A stretch of 64,000 bases of DNA from Nemesobacter sp965249045 (GCA_965249045.1 OZ252213.1:806001-870000), one strand, 5' to 3'; positions 44,231 through 52,737 are shown, numbered from the stretch's first letter. A program made the numbers and translations. Notes: generated from the letters alone by a model not told the origin.

Positions 44231-44686
44231 TTACATGTTCGCTTTTATATCCTTTATGCTTTTTGACTCCGTGACGAGACTTAGCCTCTCAACGCCAGCT
44301 TTTTTTATCTCGTCTATTACCTTTACCACGAATTCGTACCTGACCGATTTGTCAGCTCTGAGAAAAACCCGCCCACTCTCGGGCGTTGTTCCCTCCGCTT
44401 TCATGATGTTGCCGAGAGCGGTGGCGATTTCTGGAAGCGGATAGCTGGTGTCTTCGAGAAATATCTTTCCGGATCCCGTCAGGGTCACGGTTATTCTTTT
44501 CTGGTTTTTTATCGGGATTTTAGAAGACGCCGTTTGCGGAAGGTTTACCTTGATTCCCTGGTAGAGTATGGGAGTGGTGACCATGAAGATAACCAGGAGA
44601 ACCAGCATTACGTCAACAAAGGGAGTGACGTTTATCTCCGAGAGCACTGATCTGTGCCAGCCTGTATTGAATTTTCCCGCTGCCAT
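44231..44686 (-). CDS. tolR: TolR/ExbD-family protein
   Basis: A 151-residue inner-membrane protein with a single transmembrane helix near residues 18-40. The essential proton-path aspartate is in INVTPFVDVMLVLLVIFMV, the family signature. The periplasmic domain ends in VKVIDEIKKAGVERLSLVTE, as in TolR. It lies 16 bases after tolQ and four before the tolA-like gene. Confidence 0.92.
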   Translation of the reverse strand: MAAGKFNTGWHRSVLSEINVTPFVDVMLVLLVIFMVTTPILYQGIKVNLPQTASSKIPIKNQKRITVTLTGSGKIFLEDTSYPLPEIATALGNIMKAEGTTPESGRVFLRADKSVRYEFVVKVIDEIKKAGVERLSLVTESKSIKDIKANM

Positions 44687-44702
44687 GAAGCGAAATTCCC
44701 CG

Positions 44703-45419
44703 TTACCTGTTTAGATATCTTTCCGCCGTGTTTAAAAATCCGGCGCAGAAATTCTCCATTTCCACTTCCATCGCTCTTACCCGGTTGACAAAGTAGTTGT
44801 AGGCCACTGTGGCGGGGATGGCGGCCGCGAGACCGAAGGCGGTCGCTATAAGTGCCTCCGCAATTCCCGGAGCCACGACCCCAAGCGAGGGAACCCCTTT
44901 GCTTCCCGCGAGTCCTATGAAGGAGTTCATAATACCCCACACGGTTCCAAACAGCCCTATAAACGGGGCTGAACTGCCGGTGGTGGCAAGAAAAACCAGA
45001 GACTTCTCAAGTTTTGAAGCCTCCGCGGTCATCGCTCTGTTAAGCGCCCTTTCCACGAGGTCTACGGATTCGGAACGAGAAGAAATGTCCCCATGCTGCT
45101 GAGGGTCGAGTTCGCCTCGACTTTTCTTCTTGTCCGTTTTCACCACTTCCGCGTAACCCGCCCTGAACAATTCGGCAACCGGACCGCCGACTTTCTCCGA
45201 GAAGGAAAGAAGCGCTCTCATGTCTTCGTTTGAATGATAAAGATTGAGAAACGCGGCTGATTTCTTGGAAGAACTTCTTAGAAGATGGAATTTCGAGTAG
45301 ATAATCGCCCAGGAAAAAATGGACATAAAAATTAAAACCAGAAGCACGACCTTGACCACGGGCCCGGTGCTTACAAGCAGCATTAATATGTTGTTTGTTC
45401 CTTCCGTGAACAGATTCAT
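44703..45419 (-). CDS. tolQ: TolQ/ExbB-family proton channel protein
   Basis: A 238-residue inner-membrane protein with three hydrophobic helices. The MotA/TolQ/ExbB signature runs from LVFLATTGSSAPFIGLFGTV to GIMNSFIGLA and IAEALIATAFGLAAAIPA. It forms the proton-driven motor with TolR that energises TolA and stabilises the outer membrane during division. It is first in the minus-strand operon. Confidence 0.93.
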   Translation of the reverse strand: MNLFTEGTNNILMLLVSTGPVVKVVLLVLIFMSIFSWAIIYSKFHLLRSSSKKSAAFLNLYHSNEDMRALLSFSEKVGGPVAELFRAGYAEVVKTDKKKSRGELDPQQHGDISSRSESVDLVERALNRAMTAEASKLEKSLVFLATTGSSAPFIGLFGTVWGIMNSFIGLAGSKGVPSLGVVAPGIAEALIATAFGLAAAIPATVAYNYFVNRVRAMEVEMENFCAGFLNTAERYLNR

Positions 45420-45674
45420 AAGGAGTGCTTAGGCGAAATTCGAAAACTCCAGTTCCGTCGGTAAATTTTTCAAGCCATGTCGCGGATGGCACGCGGTCGG
45501 ATAACCCAATGCCGAGCGAAGAGATAACCGCTGATAGGAATCAGACAGGAAATCTTAACCATATTATCATACCCGTTTTGGGGGATTAAACATCCCTTCA
45601 CGGTCAGGTACAATTGAAAAACCGAGTTGATTTGGCGAATATACGTCAATACCGCGCTTAATGGAGGAACCAAG

Positions 45675-46121
45675 GTGTCAGTAAAACATTGTTTCTCGGC
45701 CGTTTTTATCCTGATTTTCTTTCTTGCGACCGCTGCTGTGGTTCGTGCGGAGGAGGGCAGATACACGGTCGTAGTGGAAGAAAGTTTCTATACCGTGGCG
45801 CCCGAGAACCGTGACGAGTTTCTCAGGGTATACAGAACACGTCTTTTTCCTTTCTGGCAGGAAATGAAAAAGATGGGTATCACCGTTGACGATTACAGGC
45901 TGTATTCACAGAGAATACATACCATAAAGCCGCTTTGGACCTACAAGACCGTAGTTAAATTCAAAAACTACGCGGCTATAGACAAGTGGCTTGAGATAAG
46001 AGACGAGGTATACAGAAAAATGTTTCCCGGGGAAAAGGGTTACAAGGAACCGAGAAAAATAATAGACGCCATTTCCGGGAATCACTGGGACGAGTTCATA
46101 AGGGAAATCCCGCTTGACTGA
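45675..46121 (+). CDS. Secreted small protein, unknown function (NIPSNAP-like fold possible)
   Basis: A 148-residue protein with a signal peptide of about 24 residues (hydrophobic stretch FSAVFILIFFLATAAVV, cleavage near VRA-EEG). The mature part has alternating strands and helices (VVVEESFYTVAPENRDEFL, FWQEMKKMG, YKTVVKFKNYAAIDKW) like NIPSNAP or dimeric alpha-beta barrel proteins. GTG 45675 is chosen because GGAGG is seven bases upstream and it gives the cleanest signal peptide; the ATG 48 bases earlier does not. It lies alone between convergent and divergent operons. Confidence 0.65.
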   Translation: MSVKHCFSAVFILIFFLATAAVVRAEEGRYTVVVEESFYTVAPENRDEFLRVYRTRLFPFWQEMKKMGITVDDYRLYSQRIHTIKPLWTYKTVVKFKNYAAIDKWLEIRDEVYRKMFPGEKGYKEPRKIIDAISGNHWDEFIREIPLD

Positions 46122-46145
46122 TGGTCTTCTGATTCTTTGTGCAGA

Positions 46146-47171
46146 TCAGAGAAGCTTCGGCTGACTCTCGGTTCGGCTGAGTCCGAGGTGCCCGTAGGCA
46201 AGCTGCGTAGCCTTTCTTCCCCTAGGGGTTTTCTCCACGAGTCCCTCCCTTATAAGAAAGGGTTCATAAACGTTTTCTATTGTGTCTTTGTCCTCGCTTA
46301 CCGCGGCTGAGATGGTGTCTATTCCTACCGGACCGCCTCCGAATTTTTCGATTATGGCGGTTAGTATCGCCCTGTCAAGGTTATCAAGCCCCCTTGAATC
46401 GATCTCAAGCATCGAAAGCGCGTCCTGGACCACGGGTTCGGTTATACGACCGTCCGATTTCATCTGGGCGTAGTCTCTTACCCTCTTAAGAAGCCTGTTG
46501 GCTATCCTGGGAGTTCCCCTTGCTCTCGAGGTCATTTCCTGGGCACCCTCATCCGTTACCTCGACTCCCAGAATCCCGGAGGACCTTTTCACTATGCTTG
46601 AAAGTTCTTCCGTGCTGTAGTAATCAAGCCTGAGTTCAACTCCGAACCGGGAGCGAAACGGGGAGGTAAGAAGTCCCGTTCTCGTGGTCGCTCCTATGAG
46701 CGTAAACCTGTTCAGATTTATTTTCACTGACCTCGCCGTAGGACCTTCTCCTATCATGAGGTCGATGTTGAAATCCTCCATCGCGGAATAGAGATATTCC
46801 TCGACGACCCTGCTTATCCTGTGTATCTCGTCGATGAAAAGCACGTCTTTTTCACCAAGATTGGTAAGCATGGAGGCGAGATCTCCGGTTCTTTCGAGGA
46901 CCGGACCCGAGGTGAGATGCAGACCCACGCCGAGTTCGTTTGCGAATATGTGCGCGAGGGTGGTCTTTCCAAGTCCGGGGGGACCGGAAAGAAGCACGTG
47001 GTCAAGGGCTTCGCCTCTTGCCTTGGCGGCGCCGATAAATATGACGACCTGATCCTTTACGCTGGGCTGCCCGATAAAATCCTGAAGAAAAGCGGGACGA
47101 AGATTTACGTCCGTAAACTCATCTGTTTCCGTATATTCGGGCGAAACGGTTTTTTTTGTGTTCTGCGACAT
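46146..47171 (-). CDS. ruvB: Holliday junction branch migration helicase RuvB
   Basis: A 341-residue AAA+ motor that drives branch migration with RuvA. The start region LRPAFLQDFIGQPSVK, Walker A SGPPGLGKTTLA (about residues 62-73), Walker B VLFIDEIHRIS, sensor I IGATTRTGLL and the winged-helix C-terminus (GPVGIDTISAAVSED) are all present. The ATG is one base after the ruvA stop region, so they are coupled. Confidence 0.96.
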   Translation of the reverse strand: MSQNTKKTVSPEYTETDEFTDVNLRPAFLQDFIGQPSVKDQVVIFIGAAKARGEALDHVLLSGPPGLGKTTLAHIFANELGVGLHLTSGPVLERTGDLASMLTNLGEKDVLFIDEIHRISRVVEEYLYSAMEDFNIDLMIGEGPTARSVKINLNRFTLIGATTRTGLLTSPFRSRFGVELRLDYYSTEELSSIVKRSSGILGVEVTDEGAQEMTSRARGTPRIANRLLKRVRDYAQMKSDGRITEPVVQDALSMLEIDSRGLDNLDRAILTAIIEKFGGGPVGIDTISAAVSEDKDTIENVYEPFLIREGLVEKTPRGRKATQLAYGHLGLSRTESQPKLL

Positions 47172-47756
47172 CTAGTTTCTGATTACCTTAAGAGAATCCT
47201 TGAGAACGTCCTCGATGGATTCCGAGACTTCGATGATTTTTTTGATCTCGGAGGTTTTTTTCTCCACCTCAGACCTAGTGTAACCCAGGTTAAGCAGCGC
47301 GGAGACCGTATCGTTTAACATGGTGTTTGATATTGAGGACTCTTCATCCACAGCGAGATCATCAAGCTTGTCTTTAAGTTCGTTTACTATCTTGGTGGCG
47401 GTTTTGGTGCCGATTCCGCGGATTTTTCTCTGCGCGAGGGTTCCGTTTGTTATGGATCTTACAAGCTCCGGAACTGAAATGTTGGAAAGCACGTTTGTTG
47501 CCGCTTTTGGTCCTATGCCGGAAACGCTGATGAGTTTTTCAAAAAGTTTTTTCTCCTCGTCGGTGAGAAAGCCGAACAGTTCGATGCTGTTTTCCCTGTG
47601 ACTGGTGTGTATTTTCAGTTCAACCTTTCCCCCGACTGCTCCCAGATCGTAGTAAGTCGAGAGGGGAACGGTAACGCCGTAGCCGACCCCGCCTACGTCA
47701 ACGACGACGGTTCCGATTTCCTTACAAGCGATTACGCCTCTAAGCAGATAGATCAT
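47172..47756 (-). CDS. ruvA: Holliday junction recognition protein RuvA
   Basis: A 194-residue tetrameric protein that binds four-way junctions and recruits RuvB. Domain I is an OB-fold (residues 1-65), domain II carries two helix-hairpin-helix motifs (LISVSGIGPKAATNVLS and IRGIGTKTATKIVNEL), and domain III at the C-terminus contacts RuvB. Its start overlaps the end of ruvC by 17 bases. Confidence 0.95.
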   Translation of the reverse strand: MIYLLRGVIACKEIGTVVVDVGGVGYGVTVPLSTYYDLGAVGGKVELKIHTSHRENSIELFGFLTDEEKKLFEKLISVSGIGPKAATNVLSNISVPELVRSITNGTLAQRKIRGIGTKTATKIVNELKDKLDDLAVDEESSISNTMLNDTVSALLNLGYTRSEVEKKTSEIKKIIEVSESIEDVLKDSLKVIRN

Positions 47757-48279
47757 TTATCGTGTATCTCTTTTTCCTGCGTCGGTTGCCTACGCCTTTA
47801 AGCTCACCGTCCGGCATTCCGTATCTTGAAAAGTTTAAGTGGCAGATCGCGATCGCAAGCGCGTCGGACTCGTCCGTGCTCCGAAATTCACTGACTCCGA
47901 GCATGTAGGAGAGCATTTTCGCCATCTCTTCCTTGCCCGCCCTGCCTTTGCCGGTCAGGGCAAGCTTTACCCTCGTTGGGGCGTACTCGCTTACCGGTAT
48001 TCCCCTTTGCGCCGCCGCCAGGATTACTACCCCTCTTGACTGGCCGAGTTTTATGGCGCTCCTCGCGTTTTTGGCGAAAAACATCTCCTCGACCGATACG
48101 ACCGATGGACCGTAATCGTCAATTACTCTCAGGATTCCGACGTAAATGTCGTTAAGTCTTTCGGCAGTTGAGCTTCCGGATGCGGGAGCAATCGCTCCGC
48201 TGGTTACGTAGCTTAGCTGGCTCCCCGAGCCGTCCACGATTCCGTAGCCGCAGTATCTTGATCCCGGGTCAATTCCCAT
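47740..48279 (-). CDS. ruvC: Holliday junction resolvase RuvC
   Basis: A 179-residue nuclease that resolves Holliday junctions. The catalytic carboxylates are present: D4 in MGIDPGSRYCG, the glutamate in SVEEMFFAKN, and two aspartates in STDESDALAIAICH. ATG 48279 matches the family start. It has almost no Shine-Dalgarno (AGGG two bases away). The frame stays open to ATG 48327, which overlaps the TnpB stop (TGATG) and would add 16 residues encoded by the transposon end. Translation from 48327 by coupling is possible. Confidence 0.92.
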   Translation of the reverse strand: MGIDPGSRYCGYGIVDGSGSQLSYVTSGAIAPASGSSTAERLNDIYVGILRVIDDYGPSVVSVEEMFFAKNARSAIKLGQSRGVVILAAAQRGIPVSEYAPTRVKLALTGKGRAGKEEMAKMLSYMLGVSEFRSTDESDALAIAICHLNFSRYGMPDGELKGVGNRRRKKRYTINDLSA

Positions 48280-48291
48280 GACCCTGGTGTC

Positions 48292-48318
48292 GGAATTATT
48301 ATGGGAATTATATACAAT
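48292..48318 (+). repeat. Inverted repeat at the ruvC-side end of the TnpB element
   Basis: Plus-strand GGAATTATTATGGGAATTAT followed by ATACAAT. Compared with the reverse complement of 49585-49610 about 22 of 26 positions match, with the inner 12 bases (ATTATATACAAT) identical. Confidence 0.7.
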
Positions 48319-48326
48319 GCTATCCA

Positions 48327-49559
48327 TCAGTTGGTCAGCCTCGCATCAATTTCACGGTTCACAGGGGCTGTACTAATACCAGCACCCTCCCCGTGCAGTT
48401 GCGCCATTCTTAGACGCCGGATGTTTACCGCGGCGTTCGTATCCGCATTGGATACGAAGCCACAACAAACGCATTGGAACCGCGATTGAGTTTTGCGGTT
48501 CTCTTTATGTGCATGCCCGCATTCCGAGCAGGTTTGCGAAGTGTAGGCGGGATGCACTTCAATCAGTCTCCCACACTTGTATTCCAAGTTCTTTCTTATC
48601 TTCCCGAAGGCCGTATCCAGAATTCCGCTGTTCAATCTGGCTTTCTGCCTTACGTTTTTCCCGGGATTTTCAACTGTTCCTTTTGCGGAAGCCGTCATGT
48701 TCCTGACCTTGAGGTCTTCCACCGCAAGAGTTCCGCATCTGCCTGCCAATTCTCTGGTAGTTTGATGAATCCAGTTCTTGCGTATGTTGGCTATCTTCCT
48801 GCTTACCTTCCGGAGTTTCTTCTTGGTATCTTTCCGCCTGTTTGAACCTTTGACCTGTCGCGCCATCTTCCTTTGATACCACTTCCTTCTTGCTTCTTTC
48901 TTGCTCATGTCGGGCATAAAGTAAGAATGTCCATCTGAGTCGGCAAGCTGGTGGATGTTCATGTCGATACCGAGAACCTCGCTGCCATCAGCTTTTTCTT
49001 CTACTTCGACTTCGTAGAAGACAAAGGCTCTCCACCTCTGTCCGTCATGGCGAAGCACCACCTGCTTCGGTGTGCCGTTCTCCCAAGGATTGCCTCCCCC
49101 GCGCACCAGTTTCACCCACCCAACCCTGGAAACACGAAGCAAGGTGTATTTGCCTTCACGGTTTTTTATTTCAAAGTTGTTTGTATCGGGAAGAATGAAG
49201 CTGGGAGCAGTCCTCTTTCTGCTTCTTGGCTTCGGAAAGCCCTTATTACCTTGCATTGCTTGTTTCAAGGCATCCGCAAAATGCTTGAGTGTATATTTAA
49301 CTGGATTGGCGGGAAGTTCCCGCAACCATGCCGTCTCGTGCCTCAGCTTGGTAAACTCCACACCTAGGCTGAAATAGCTGGCAGACGGCCTGTTCCCATT
49401 GCCGTCCCTGAACTTCTGGTAACTGCTAAGGTTCTTCTCTCTGAAATGGTTCCAGACAAACCTGCAGGCTCCAGCTATCCGAAACATCTTCCTTGCCTTG
49501 GCCCTGCTTGTGGGCAGGACAACGAACTCCACCGAACGGATTTCTTTGCTCATTGTCAT
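48327..49559 (-). CDS. tnpB: TnpB RNA-guided nuclease (IS200/IS605 OrfB family)
   Basis: A 410-residue TnpB protein, full length for the family. The three RuvC-type catalytic residues are present: Asp in VLGIDMNIHQLA (about residue 196), Glu in LAVEDLKVRN (about 285), and Asp in NADTNAAVNI (about 380). The zinc finger is intact (CSECG and CVCCG). The helix-turn-helix N-terminal domain has CRFVWNHF. Characterised TnpBs use an omega RNA from the 3' end of the element to cut DNA next to a TAM; the same is expected here. ATG 49559 or the Met two codons later starts it. The stop TGA overlaps the possible ruvC ATG 48327. Confidence 0.92.
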   Translation of the reverse strand: MTMSKEIRSVEFVVLPTSRAKARKMFRIAGACRFVWNHFREKNLSSYQKFRDGNGNRPSASYFSLGVEFTKLRHETAWLRELPANPVKYTLKHFADALKQAMQGNKGFPKPRSRKRTAPSFILPDTNNFEIKNREGKYTLLRVSRVGWVKLVRGGGNPWENGTPKQVVLRHDGQRWRAFVFYEVEVEEKADGSEVLGIDMNIHQLADSDGHSYFMPDMSKKEARRKWYQRKMARQVKGSNRRKDTKKKLRKVSRKIANIRKNWIHQTTRELAGRCGTLAVEDLKVRNMTASAKGTVENPGKNVRQKARLNSGILDTAFGKIRKNLEYKCGRLIEVHPAYTSQTCSECGHAHKENRKTQSRFQCVCCGFVSNADTNAAVNIRRLRMAQLHGEGAGISTAPVNREIDARLTN

Positions 49560-49584
49560 CTGCTCTGCGCGATTGATGGGTAAA

Positions 49585-49610
49585 ATTGTATATAATCCCC
49601 ATTATTATCC
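49585..49610 (-). repeat. Inverted repeat at the yebC-side end of the TnpB element
   Basis: On the minus strand it reads GGATAATAATGGGGATTATA then TACAAT. It pairs in inverted orientation with 48292-48318. The first six bases are also the last codon and stop of yebC. It contains a -10-like TACAAT usable for tnpB. Confidence 0.7.
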
Positions 49611-50351
49611 AATTGCTTCGAGTAATTGTTCGTCTATATCGAAGTTGGCGTACACGTTCTGAACGTCGTCGCTGTCTTCAAGCGCTTCCATGAGCCTTAT
49701 CATGTGCTCGGCATCCCGGCCTTCAATCCTCACGCTTGTCTGCGGTATCATGGTGACTTCGGCGGATTCGTACTGGATTCCGGCATCGGAAACCGCTCTT
49801 TTTACTGTTTCATAGTTCTCAGTCGGAGCTACCACCACGATCTCGCTGTCTTCGGTACGCACATCGTCGGCCCCTGCGTCTATAACCAGATCGAAAAGAG
49901 TGTCCTCATCAACCGAGTCTGTCGGAAATGCGATTCTTCCCCTCAGATCGAACATCCACGCCACGCAGCCGTTCTCGCCTAGCCCTCCGCCGTGTTTCGT
50001 GAATATTCTTCTTATTTCGGAGACAGTCCTGTTTTTGTTGTCGGTAAGAGTCTTTACGTATACGGCGCTTCCGCCGGGTCCATAGCCTTCGTAGAATATT
50101 TCGTTGTAGACTACTCCCTCGATGTCCCCTGTGCCCCGCTTTATCGCCCTGTCGATCGTGTCGTTAGGCATGTTAGCGCCCTTCGCGGTCGCTATGGCGG
50201 TGCGAAGACGCGGATTGGATTCCGGATCGCTTCCTCTTTCCTTCGCGGCAACCGTAAGTTCCCTGATAAGCTTGGTGAATGCCTTGCCCCGCTTGGCGTC
50301 AACCGCAGCTTTTCTGTGTTTTATATTTGCCCATTTGGAATGACCCGCCAT
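49605..50351 (-). CDS. yebC: YebC/PmpR-family protein
   Basis: A 248-residue protein with the unmistakable start MAGHSKWANIKHRKAAVDAK and the GANMPNDTIDRAIKRGTG motif. The family was long annotated as transcriptional regulators, and members are now also linked to relief of ribosome stalling at prolines. It is commonly coded before ruvC. Its stop codon lies inside the TnpB inverted repeat. Confidence 0.93.
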   Translation of the reverse strand: MAGHSKWANIKHRKAAVDAKRGKAFTKLIRELTVAAKERGSDPESNPRLRTAIATAKGANMPNDTIDRAIKRGTGDIEGVVYNEIFYEGYGPGGSAVYVKTLTDNKNRTVSEIRRIFTKHGGGLGENGCVAWMFDLRGRIAFPTDSVDEDTLFDLVIDAGADDVRTEDSEIVVVAPTENYETVKRAVSDAGIQYESAEVTMIPQTSVRIEGRDAEHMIRLMEALEDSDDVQNVYANFDIDEQLLEAIG

Positions 50352-50809
50352 CTTAGCTCACCCCCTTGTTTTTTTGTTTTTGCATATTTTTTCCTCTCAA
50401 GTATAACTGGAAATTGCTTCAAATTGCCACAACGGTACGAAAATCACCACGGTGGACAGGGAGTGACGCAAAAGCCGAAGTCCTTGACATTTGTTCTGAT
50501 TCAAGTATCCTCCTTCTATAATTAGCCGCAGAATCCGAGGCGTTAACCGTGCTTGTCAGGCGGGAGCGGGGTTCTCAAGGAAAAGCTGGGAGGAGTTTCT
50601 GCGGAACAAAAGTCCTTTTCTTCTTGCAAGTTCGGTTTTAGGTATTGACAAGCCCGTTACGCGGCAATAATATTATTACATCGGTTGTATCGGTTTTTCA
50701 TTTTAAACTCTTAGCACACGCGATTATCGCATTCCTGACACCCCAAAAGACCTCGATTGTTTTTTGAACCAAAATTTCAACTATGCCTTAGTTCAAGGAG
50801 TTTCATCGT
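50352..50809 (+). other. Intergenic region between divergent yebC and rho
   Basis: These 458 bases hold no gene I can support. A TTGACA (50484-50489) without a well-spaced -10 lies in the middle. A complete rho promoter follows at 50645-50673. The ~130 nt between that promoter and the rho start would be a long leader, as in E. coli rho, which autoregulates through its leader. No clear hairpin-plus-T terminator is seen. Confidence 0.5.
50645..50673 (+). promoter_or_regulatory. Promoter for rho
   Basis: A perfect TTGACA at 50645-50650 is followed after 17 bases by TAATAT at 50668-50673. Transcription from about 50680 gives a ~130 nt untranslated leader. Confidence 0.6.
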
Positions 50810-52135
50810 ATGGCAAAAGTCTCTAAAGCGGAAGCCGCCGACATTGTCCAGAAAGAAGAGGAGCAGGAAAACGGAAACGGCAAGCTGGTTTACCTGAACG
50901 ATCTCAGGGCGAAAAAGCCCTCGGATCTCATAGAACTGAGCAAACTGGCAGGCATTGAAGACACTGCCAGAATGGCAAAACAGGAATTGATATACTCCCT
51001 GCTTAAGGCGCAGAGCGAAAAACACGGTTCCATAATAGCTGAAGGAGTGCTTGAAATACTGACCGAAGGTTACGGCTTTCTAAGGTCCCCAAAGTACAGC
51101 TATCTGCCGAGCCCCGACGATATATACGTCTCAAAATCCCAGATAAGGTCTTTCAGCCTGAAAACCGGAGACACGATAAGAGGCCTCGTGAGGCTTCCGA
51201 GAGAAGGAGAGAAAAATCTGGCTCTTCTGAAAATAGAGCAAGCCAATTATGACTCTCCCGAGATATGCAGGCGGAGAATGCCTTTTGAAAGCCTCGTTCC
51301 CCTTCACCCGGATAGAAAAATCGACCTTGAATATGACAAAAACGAGTTCTGCTCAAGGGTGATGAATCTTTTCGTGCCGGTGGGAAAGGGACAAAGAGCA
51401 GTGATAGTGGCTCCTCCACGAACCGGTAAGACCATAATCATCCAGAGGATAGCCAACGCGATAACGGAAAATCACCCCGAAGTTGAACTGTTCGTGCTGC
51501 TTATAGATGAGCGCCCGGAGGAAGTTACCGACATGCAGAGGTCGGTCAAGGGAGAAGTCATCAGTTCAACTTTTGATGAACCGGCGCAAAGGCACATACA
51601 GGTCGCCGACATGGTGATTGAGAAGGCAAAAAGGTACGTCGAGCACGGAAAAGATGTCGTTATTCTGCTAGACAGCCTCACCAGGCTCGCAAGAGCGAGC
51701 AACACCGTAAGCCCATCGAGCGGAAAAGTGCTCTCGGGAGGAATCGAGGCAAACGCTCTTCAGAGACCCAAAAGATTTTTCGGGGCGGCGAGGAATACCG
51801 AAGAAGGCGGGAGCCTTACTATAATAGCCACCGCCCTTATAGATACCGGGAGCCGGATGGACGAGGTTATCTTCGAGGAGTTCAAGGGAACGGGAAACAT
51901 GGAAGTGTACCTTGACAGGCGCCTTGCGGAGAGAAGGGTGTTTCCGGCCATAGATCTTCAGAGATCTGGAACCAGGAAGGAAGAGCTGCTTATCCCAGAA
52001 TCCGAGCTTAACCGCATATGGCTTCTTCGGAAGGTCCTCAATCCGATGAACACCACCGAGTCAATGGAATTTCTGCTTGACAAGCTTCGGGGAACGAAGA
52101 GCAATGCAGAATTTCTGAATATGATGCACCAATGA
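50810..52135 (+). CDS. rho: Transcription termination factor Rho
   Basis: A 441-residue hexameric RNA helicase that terminates transcription. After a polar ~25-residue N-terminal extension come the Rho N-terminal helical domain and the RNA-binding cold-shock-like domain (GYGFLRSPKYSYLPSPDDIYVS, in part GYGFLRSPKYSYL). The ATPase core has APPRTGKT (Walker A P-loop), VLLIDERPEEVTDM, LLDSLTRLARA and TGSRMDEVIFEEFKGTGN (in part GSRMDEVIFEEF). The ATG follows AAGGAG. Confidence 0.96.
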   Translation: MAKVSKAEAADIVQKEEEQENGNGKLVYLNDLRAKKPSDLIELSKLAGIEDTARMAKQELIYSLLKAQSEKHGSIIAEGVLEILTEGYGFLRSPKYSYLPSPDDIYVSKSQIRSFSLKTGDTIRGLVRLPREGEKNLALLKIEQANYDSPEICRRRMPFESLVPLHPDRKIDLEYDKNEFCSRVMNLFVPVGKGQRAVIVAPPRTGKTIIIQRIANAITENHPEVELFVLLIDERPEEVTDMQRSVKGEVISSTFDEPAQRHIQVADMVIEKAKRYVEHGKDVVILLDSLTRLARASNTVSPSSGKVLSGGIEANALQRPKRFFGAARNTEEGGSLTIIATALIDTGSRMDEVIFEEFKGTGNMEVYLDRRLAERRVFPAIDLQRSGTRKEELLIPESELNRIWLLRKVLNPMNTTESMEFLLDKLRGTKSNAEFLNMMHQ

Positions 52136-52254
52136 GACGGTTCGTGTCTGAATCGGTTCACTAGTACCTTCCCATCGACTTCCTTGCACCTGACCTGAAG
52201 ATAATACTTGCCGAAATATATGGAATTGGGGGATTATGGGGTCTTGTCCGTTTT

Positions 52255-52737
52255 TTATCGCTGTATACGTTTGGCCGTGCTGGTTTTTTGTTTAACTCGG
52301 CGCACTCTGGGATCGGTAATCCTGCCTTTAGTGACTGTTAAGCTGTGTTCTGATAAACACTGCTCAGTAATACGGAGCAACTCCTCAGTTATTTGATTCT
52401 TAAGCAGAAAGCGCCGAAACTTGCAAAGAGTAGTCTCATCCGGAATTCTCTGCATCGACACTCCGGCAAAACGGCGCATGGACTCAATATCATAAAGACT
52501 TTCTTCCATGGCAGGATCAGACAACCCATACCATTGCTGCATTAGATAAATCCGCAGCATAACCCTGGCCGGGATAGGTCGGCGTCCCTTGCGCGACTTC
52601 GGATATTTCTTTAATATCGGTTCAAGCAACTGTTTCCACGGTAAGACCTCATCCATCTTTTCGAGAAACCGCTGCTTACGGGTTACTTTCTTTTTGTTTT
52701 TGTAGGCTAAGTCAGAAAAACTGGGCTTGTTCAGCAT
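52255..52737 (-). pseudogene. Truncated IS5-family transposase
   Basis: A 160-codon frame from ATG 52737 (MLNKPSFSDLAYKNKKK). It keeps the IS5-family N-terminal DUF772 region: KYPKSRKGRRPIPARVMLRI, YGLSDPAMEESLYDIESMRRFAG and IPDETTLCKFRRFL. It stops right after LTVTKGRITDPRVRR, where the first catalytic Asp segment (GTIVDATII) should begin. The DDE core is therefore missing and the copy is dead. Weak ends GGGGTCT (52238-52244) and AGACCC (52807-52812) may be relics of its terminal repeats. Confidence 0.82.

Larger units (their letters stand above)
48292..49610 (-). mobile_element. Stand-alone TnpB element between yebC and ruvC
   Basis: A 1.3-kb element contains only tnpB and is flanked by imperfect inverted repeats (48292-48318 and 49585-49610). 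No Y1 transposase (tnpA) is in the window. It splits the usual yebC-ruvCAB order and lies in the same orientation as those genes. The outer part of one repeat includes the yebC stop codon, and the other lies within the 5' extension of ruvC. A promoter-like TTGGAT-N16-TACAAT on the minus strand at the yebC side could drive tnpB. Confidence 0.72.

Noticed and set aside
50484..50522. TTGACA followed by TATAAT before rho
   Set aside because: The spacing is 27 bases, far outside the range for sigma-70. The pair at 50645-50673 is much better.
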